DNA of 8,151 bases, from positions 1-8,151 of the forward strand of contig CAZLTJ010000089.1 in NCBI GenBank assembly GCA_964562425.1, in the 5' to 3' direction. The DNA comes from JAUWMV01 sp964562425 (lineage in GTDB: Bacteria > UBP14 > UBA6098 > B30-G16). This document shows positions 6,514 to 8,151 of the stretch, piece by piece. Position numbers and translations under genes: made by a program. How positions within the stretch are numbered: the first letter of the stretch is position 1; each line of letters begins with the position of its first letter. The notes below the pieces were generated by a model. It saw nothing but the letters and a program-made list of their open reading frames with translations, was not told the DNA's origin and ran no database searches.

Positions 6514-7364
6514 CCAGAATCCAGAGTTTTTTCAATTCTTTCTTCTGGAGAATATTGATTTGCACCAGCCATTAATGCTAAATCATCACTGAGTATTTTC
6601 CCTTTAAACTTAAGATCATTTCTTAGAATTGCGGTAATCTTTCTAGAATACGTAGCAGGATATTTATAGTCCAAGCTTCTGGCAAGAAGATGAGTAGTCA
6701 TTATCTTATCCACACCAGCATCGATTGCTGCCTTGAAAGGAACGAAATGACGGTCAAAGAATTCTTGAGAGGGGATGCCAGAAACGGGTAAATGCAAATG
6801 TGGATCTTCATTGACCGATCCTAATCCCGGAAAATGCTTCGGACAAGCCATAAGACCCCCTGCAGATATGCCCTCGATAGATGCAACCACTTTTTCAGCA
6901 GTTGTTTCTGGATCGGATGAGAAAGTTCTATTTTTAATATATTTACCAGTTCCAATATCAGCTACTGGAGCAAGATTTATTGTTATTCCGAGTTCTGCAA
7001 GAGCTTCTGCAGATAATTTGTAAACTTCACGAACCTTATAATTTGACCATTTACTGAGCACTGTAAGAGAGGGAACACAATATGGAGGTTTTTTAATTCT
7101 GCATTTATCACCACCTTCCTGATCTATTAGTATTTGTATTTTAGAATCTGCTGTTCGTAGGACTCGAATAGCTGCGCGGAGATTTTTTATCGAAGTGAAA
7201 TTATGCGAAAAAATTATTATTCCTGCGAAATTGAATTCTTCTATCATTTGCAGGGCTTTTTTTGAAGGCAATATTTCCGGGAATCCCACAACAATCGAAT
7301 TAGTGGGACATCTACTTAGAAAATTCTCCGAAATAACCAATTCATTTTTTTCGTTATAAAGCAT
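6483..7364 (-). CDS. nagZ: GH3 beta-N-acetylglucosaminidase, NagZ type, short C-terminus
   Basis: A 293-residue glycoside hydrolase family 3 TIM-barrel protein. Family motifs: I-D-Q-E-G-G at 80-85; N-R-T-F-S-S-D-P at 145-152; K-H-F-P-G at 176-180; the D-x-H pair (Asp187, His189) of the mobile acid/base loop in E-D-P-H-L-H-L-P; and the nucleophile segment S-D-D-L-A-L-M at 259-265, probably Asp260. Asp81, Arg89, Arg146, Lys176 and His177 match the NagZ GlcNAc-binding positions. NagZ removes GlcNAc from muropeptides in cytoplasmic peptidoglycan recycling; there is no signal peptide. Oddities: the usual E-G-G-R is E-G-G-D (Asp86), and the protein stops after G-H-D-I-A-L-F-C-S-I, at barrel strand 8, roughly 50 residues before usual NagZ ends. 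The ATG has no SD, but the next starts would cut into strand 1. It lies downstream of galE on the same strand, 147 bp away, and converges on the CPBP gene. Confidence 0.88.
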   Translation of the reverse strand: MLYNEKNELVISENFLSRCPTNSIVVGFPEILPSKKALQMIEEFNFAGIIIFSHNFTSIKNLRAAIRVLRTADSKIQILIDQEGGDKCRIKKPPYCVPSLTVLSKWSNYKVREVYKLSAEALAELGITINLAPVADIGTGKYIKNRTFSSDPETTAEKVVASIEGISAGGLMACPKHFPGLGSVNEDPHLHLPVSGIPSQEFFDRHFVPFKAAIDAGVDKIMTTHLLARSLDYKYPATYSRKITAILRNDLKFKGKILSDDLALMAGANQYSPEERIEKTLDSGHDIALFCSI

Positions 7365-7511
7365 ATAAGATAATTAAGGATAATCAATTTGATACAAAGT
7401 AATAAAATAACAGATTACTTCGGTTTTAGAGAAATTTTAGGATTAATATTCCCTATTCGATATTTTCCAGTAGAGTAAAGATTTTGAATCGAGAGAAAAT
7501 AGAATTAATAA
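7365..7511. other. Spacer between galE and nagZ-like genes
   Basis: These 147 bp of A/T-rich sequence separate two minus-strand genes. I see no strong terminator after galE: no G/C-rich stem with a T-tract, only a 5-bp AATAT/ATATT pairing around 7446-7464. I also see no convincing SD or promoter for the nagZ-like gene. A weak minus-strand -35/-10 pair close to its ATG is possible but no better than chance. The genes could be co-transcribed or separate. Confidence 0.4.
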
Positions 7512-8151
7512 TTATCCGATAACTTGCCTAATCGATTCTGTCTTACCTAATATAGATAATTTTCTACCTAAATGCCAATTCCAAGCAGTTTCAAGAATTG
7601 TATCAAGACTAGAGTGTATAGGCTCCCATCCAAAAAGGTTAGAAATCTTTTCTGAACTTGCCACAAGTTTTGGTGGGTCACCAGGACGTCGATGACCCTC
7701 AATAGTTGGAATTTCTTTGCCGGTTATTTTTCTCGCAGTTTCAATAACTTCTAAAACAGAAAATCCATGACCACTTCCAACATTTAAGATATGTCCTTCA
7801 TCGGACTCACCTTGCTCGAGAAGCCACTGGACACCCTTAAAATGAGCATCAGCCACATCAACAACATGGATGTAATCCCGGATACAGGTGCCATCAGGTG
7901 TGTCATAATCTGTGCCAAATATTTCAATATGTGATTCCAAACCCATTGCAACATCCAAAACTAATGGAATAAGATGCGTTTCTGGGATGTGAAGTTCCCC
8001 AAACTTCCCGTTAAGTTCAGCCCCAGCAGCATTGAAATAGCGGAGAATAATATACGAAAGCCCTTTATTTTTAGCTGTATCAGTGATCATACGCTCTATT
8101 ACTTGTTTTGTAAAACCGTAAACGCTGTCGGGATTAAGTGGTTCAAATTCG
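7512..8151 (-). CDS. galE: UDP-glucose 4-epimerase GalE, N-terminus beyond window
   Basis: The frame is open from the right edge to the TAA at 7514-7512, giving the last 212 residues of an extended SDR epimerase. The first visible part includes P-x-S-V-Y-G-F-T-K, the catalytic Y-x-x-x-K motif (visible Tyr11 and Lys15). GalE-specific blocks follow: R-Y-F-N-A-A-G-A, I-P-E-T-H-L-I-P, F-G-T-D-Y-D-T-P-D-G-T-C-I-R-D-Y-I-H-V-V-D-V-A-D-A-H, L-N-V-G-S-G, and R-R-P-G-D-P-P-K-L-V-A-S. Together these point to NAD-dependent interconversion of UDP-glucose and UDP-galactose, or the GlcNAc forms, feeding surface polysaccharide. The NAD-binding Rossmann part (about 120-140 residues) is outside the window. An internal ATG at 8090 is not the start, because the Y-x-x-x-K motif lies upstream of it. 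Acting on UDP-GlcNAc instead cannot be excluded from this fragment. Confidence 0.93.
   Translation of the reverse strand, partial: EFEPLNPDSVYGFTKQVIERMITDTAKNKGLSYIILRYFNAAGAELNGKFGELHIPETHLIPLVLDVAMGLESHIEIFGTDYDTPDGTCIRDYIHVVDVADAHFKGVQWLLEQGESDEGHILNVGSGHGFSVLEVIETARKITGKEIPTIEGHRRPGDPPKLVASSEKISNLFGWEPIHSSLDTILETAWNWHLGRKLSILGKTESIRQVIG

Noticed and set aside
6775..7023. Plus-strand open frame (82 codons) inside the NagZ-like gene
   Set aside because: It is the antisense shadow of the conserved K-H-F-P-G and N-R-T-F segments of NagZ, with no support of its own.

Overview
This is an 8.15 kb, A/T-rich bacterial window (roughly one third G+C by eye). It has tightly packed genes, one 10-N assembly gap and a gene cut off at each edge. 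A LolC/LolE-type permease, a lipoprotein signal peptide and a NagZ-type glucosaminidase point to a diderm (Gram-negative) bacterium. The TPR lipoprotein style, low G+C and a DUF89 phosphatase next to the permease remind me of uncultured lineages around the FCB group, such as Marinimicrobia or Ignavibacteria-like genomes. That placement is a guess. The N run suggests a draft or metagenome scaffold.

Layout. Bases 1-31 hold the first ten codons of a minus-strand gene with a clear Shine-Dalgarno. Bases 32-521 are A/T-rich with no gene seen. A TPR lipoprotein (522-1619, minus) and a single-module Ppx/GppA-type phosphatase (1790-2716, plus) diverge from a 170-bp spacer. A plus-strand cluster then runs from 2775 to 6513 with almost no space between genes: a membrane-anchored coiled-coil protein of unknown function, a LolC/LolE-type permease (GTG start, 4-bp overlap), a DUF89 metal-dependent phosphatase (4-bp gap) and a CPBP intramembrane protease homologue (11-bp overlap). 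A NagZ-type GH3 enzyme (6483-7364, minus) converges on this cluster and overlaps its last gene by 31 bp. The C-terminal two thirds of a UDP-glucose 4-epimerase (7512-8151, minus) runs off the right edge.

How they fit together. The gene content is mostly envelope-related housekeeping: lipoprotein release or an FtsX-like export function, peptidoglycan recycling (NagZ), sugar-nucleotide supply (GalE) and a membrane protease. Phosphate-related metabolism is also present (Ppx/GppA, and DUF89 metabolite damage control). I see no mobile element, CRISPR array, tRNA, rRNA or defence system, and nothing that clearly amounts to an undescribed system. The points most worth a second look are these: the 10-N gap, which appears to be a false insertion between overlapping contig ends; the unknown coiled-coil protein coupled to a permease with no ATPase nearby; the short C-terminus of NagZ; the His-to-Tyr change in the CPBP motif; and a promoter placed so close to an SD-less start that the mRNA may be leaderless.
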